Of a stretch of DNA of 60,485 nt, positions 59,321 through 60,485 are shown in pieces. The DNA comes from Phoronis australis. Its lineage: Eukaryota; Phoronida; Phoronidae. Positions within the stretch are counted from its first letter, which is position 1, and every line of letters starts with the position of its first letter. The stretch lies in NCBI GenBank assembly GCA_002633005.1, contig NMRA01000251.1:1-60485 (forward strand), given 5' to 3'. The translations under genes and the position numbers were made by a program. Under the pieces are notes generated by a model that worked only from the letters and a program-made list of their open reading frames with translations, had not been told where the DNA came from and did not search any database.

Positions 59321-60407
59321 CCATCGAAGTCTAGAAATAATTTATAGAAATTGCCTCAGAAACCAGCCTTTATCGTATGCATACAAGTATATTCTCAGAG
59401 ATTTTAGTAATACACTTTTGCACTAGTGAGATTTGACTATACTCCAGAATCTGTTGTGTGGAGCCTAGGACCATATCTCCGTCTAAAGTCTTAAGTCATT
59501 TTAAGGACCATGTAGTTCGTGTGGTCTGCGTCACTCTAAATACAAGTTTTCTACTTCATTTACCCCCTGCCTTAAACAGTCTGTGCGATAAACCGGAGGG
59601 TACAATTCTCTTCCCTCTTCAGTATGTCGTATAAACTGCGAAAAACCAAACTCAGATACGACTTCTCTGACCACTCCCATCTGGTTTTGCATTCCAGTAT
59701 ATTGGAGAATGACCCAGACGCCAAGTGCCACGTGCAAAAACGTTCAGTTTTTAATTCGGCTGAGGTGAAGCACATGTCAGTCTACTGCAGGGACGTCTTG
59801 AGCTAAAATAGTCAGCTTTTGGTATGAGAATGGTACATGCACTTCCGTTTTGCTTAAAATTACCGTATTGATGGTTCCGCAATTGATGCAAGGACTTCTT
59901 TCACCGCGGAACCCCTTAGGTCTTGCCCATCCAGAATGACTGCCATAAATGTATATTAAGGTTTCGTTTTTGTCGGTAAAAATTTATTCAAAGCAGTGTG
60001 TAATTTCTTGCCGGCTCAGCCGTCCAGTTCGCTTAGGTTCTCAACCCCAGTGTCCTCAAGTTTGACTACCGTTATAAGAGACGGCTATTAACAACAAGTT
60101 ACACCGAGACGCGTACATATATGCATAAGTTATTGTTTGCCAGTGATTACGTAGCTCTGAAAAGCATTATGTGTAATTTGCCTGTGGAATAATTTTATTT
60201 CATTATATTTCGACCCACATTCGTCAAAACTGCGACCAATTTCCATAGTTTAAAGCTAATGTGAGAAAAAGCAATAAATCAGGGACTAGACAGTGCTGGT
60301 TCCCTACGTGCCTAGTCAGCACGCAGGTATCACGCAGTGCCACGCGCTTTAGCATTGGTTGATGTAATCTCAGCAGTCACTGGTTAGCTTTACAACACCG
60401 TGAAAAA
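59321..60407. other. No gene seen
   Basis: No recognised exon or element. Confidence 0.5.
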
Positions 60408-60485
60408 ATGGCGGACTATGAACGATTTTTAGCCTTGTCATGCAAGTGGCATCGCAGCAACTATTTCGTTTCTGTTGTGATGTTT
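60408..60485 (+). CDS. Possible first exon running off the window
   Basis: ATG in a good context (aaaaaaATGG) opens a frame that stays open for 26 codons to the window's end (MADYERFLALSCKWHRSNYF...). There is no recognised domain. It could equally be chance. Confidence 0.2.
   Translation, partial: MADYERFLALSCKWHRSNYFVSVVMF

Overview
This is a piece of a animal nuclear genome, almost certainly a marine invertebrate. Coding sequence is broken by GT-AG introns, most of the DNA is non-coding, and decayed retroelements of four kinds (LTR, L1-like LINE, Penelope-like, Gypsy) are scattered through it. The presence of rolling stone-like genes and frequent words such as TAGGCCTA and TACATGTA makes me lean towards an echinoderm, hemichordate or cephalochordate, but that is an impression, not a test. 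Four single N characters (22016, 31486, 53225, 53651) look like contig joins or masked bases.

The main gene is a complete five-exon rolling stone-like membrane protein on the minus strand (40513 down to 26461). I could assemble it by hand with all splice phases agreeing: 933 coding bases, 310 residues, first ATG to TGA, with a poly(A) signal downstream. Its exon 3 appears twice (31176-31283 and 34711-34818) because a block was assembled twice: 29897-31485 reappears as 31487-35019, split by a 1,950-base segment present in only one copy. The N at 31486 sits exactly at the seam, so this looks like two alleles placed end to end rather than a true duplication. A second rolling stone-like gene starts on the plus strand at 54325, head-to-head with the first and about 13.8 kb away; only its first exon was found.

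Region by region: 1-8000 is mostly diverged repeats with no gene. 8377-10137 holds a dead THAP-domain gene. 14177-14855 is a solo LTR, followed by an L1-like LINE corpse (about 14870-17400). 21670-22015 is a truncated LTR ending at an N, then a remnant of a cysteine-rich ORF. 24220-25018 is a solo LTR with perfect target-site duplications. 26345-40513 is the rolling stone-like gene. 44813-46460 is a Penelope-like element with reverse transcriptase and GIY-YIG remnants. 48120-50850 holds several tandem and inverted repeats. 54005-54468 holds candidate regulatory sites and exon 1 of the second rolling stone gene. 56213-56977 is a fourth LTR with another repeat inserted. 58190-59320 is a wrecked Gypsy pol.

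The most interesting observations are: the LTR family carries perfect multi-unit heat-shock elements just upstream of its TATA box, duplicated in one copy; six perfect TGACGTCA (CRE) sites lie between 39 and 54 kb around the two rolling stone starts and I saw none elsewhere; a compact cluster of nuclear-receptor half-sites lies upstream of the second gene; and the assembly seam exposes a polymorphic 1.95-kb indel inside the gene. I did not find a convincing wholly new biological system.
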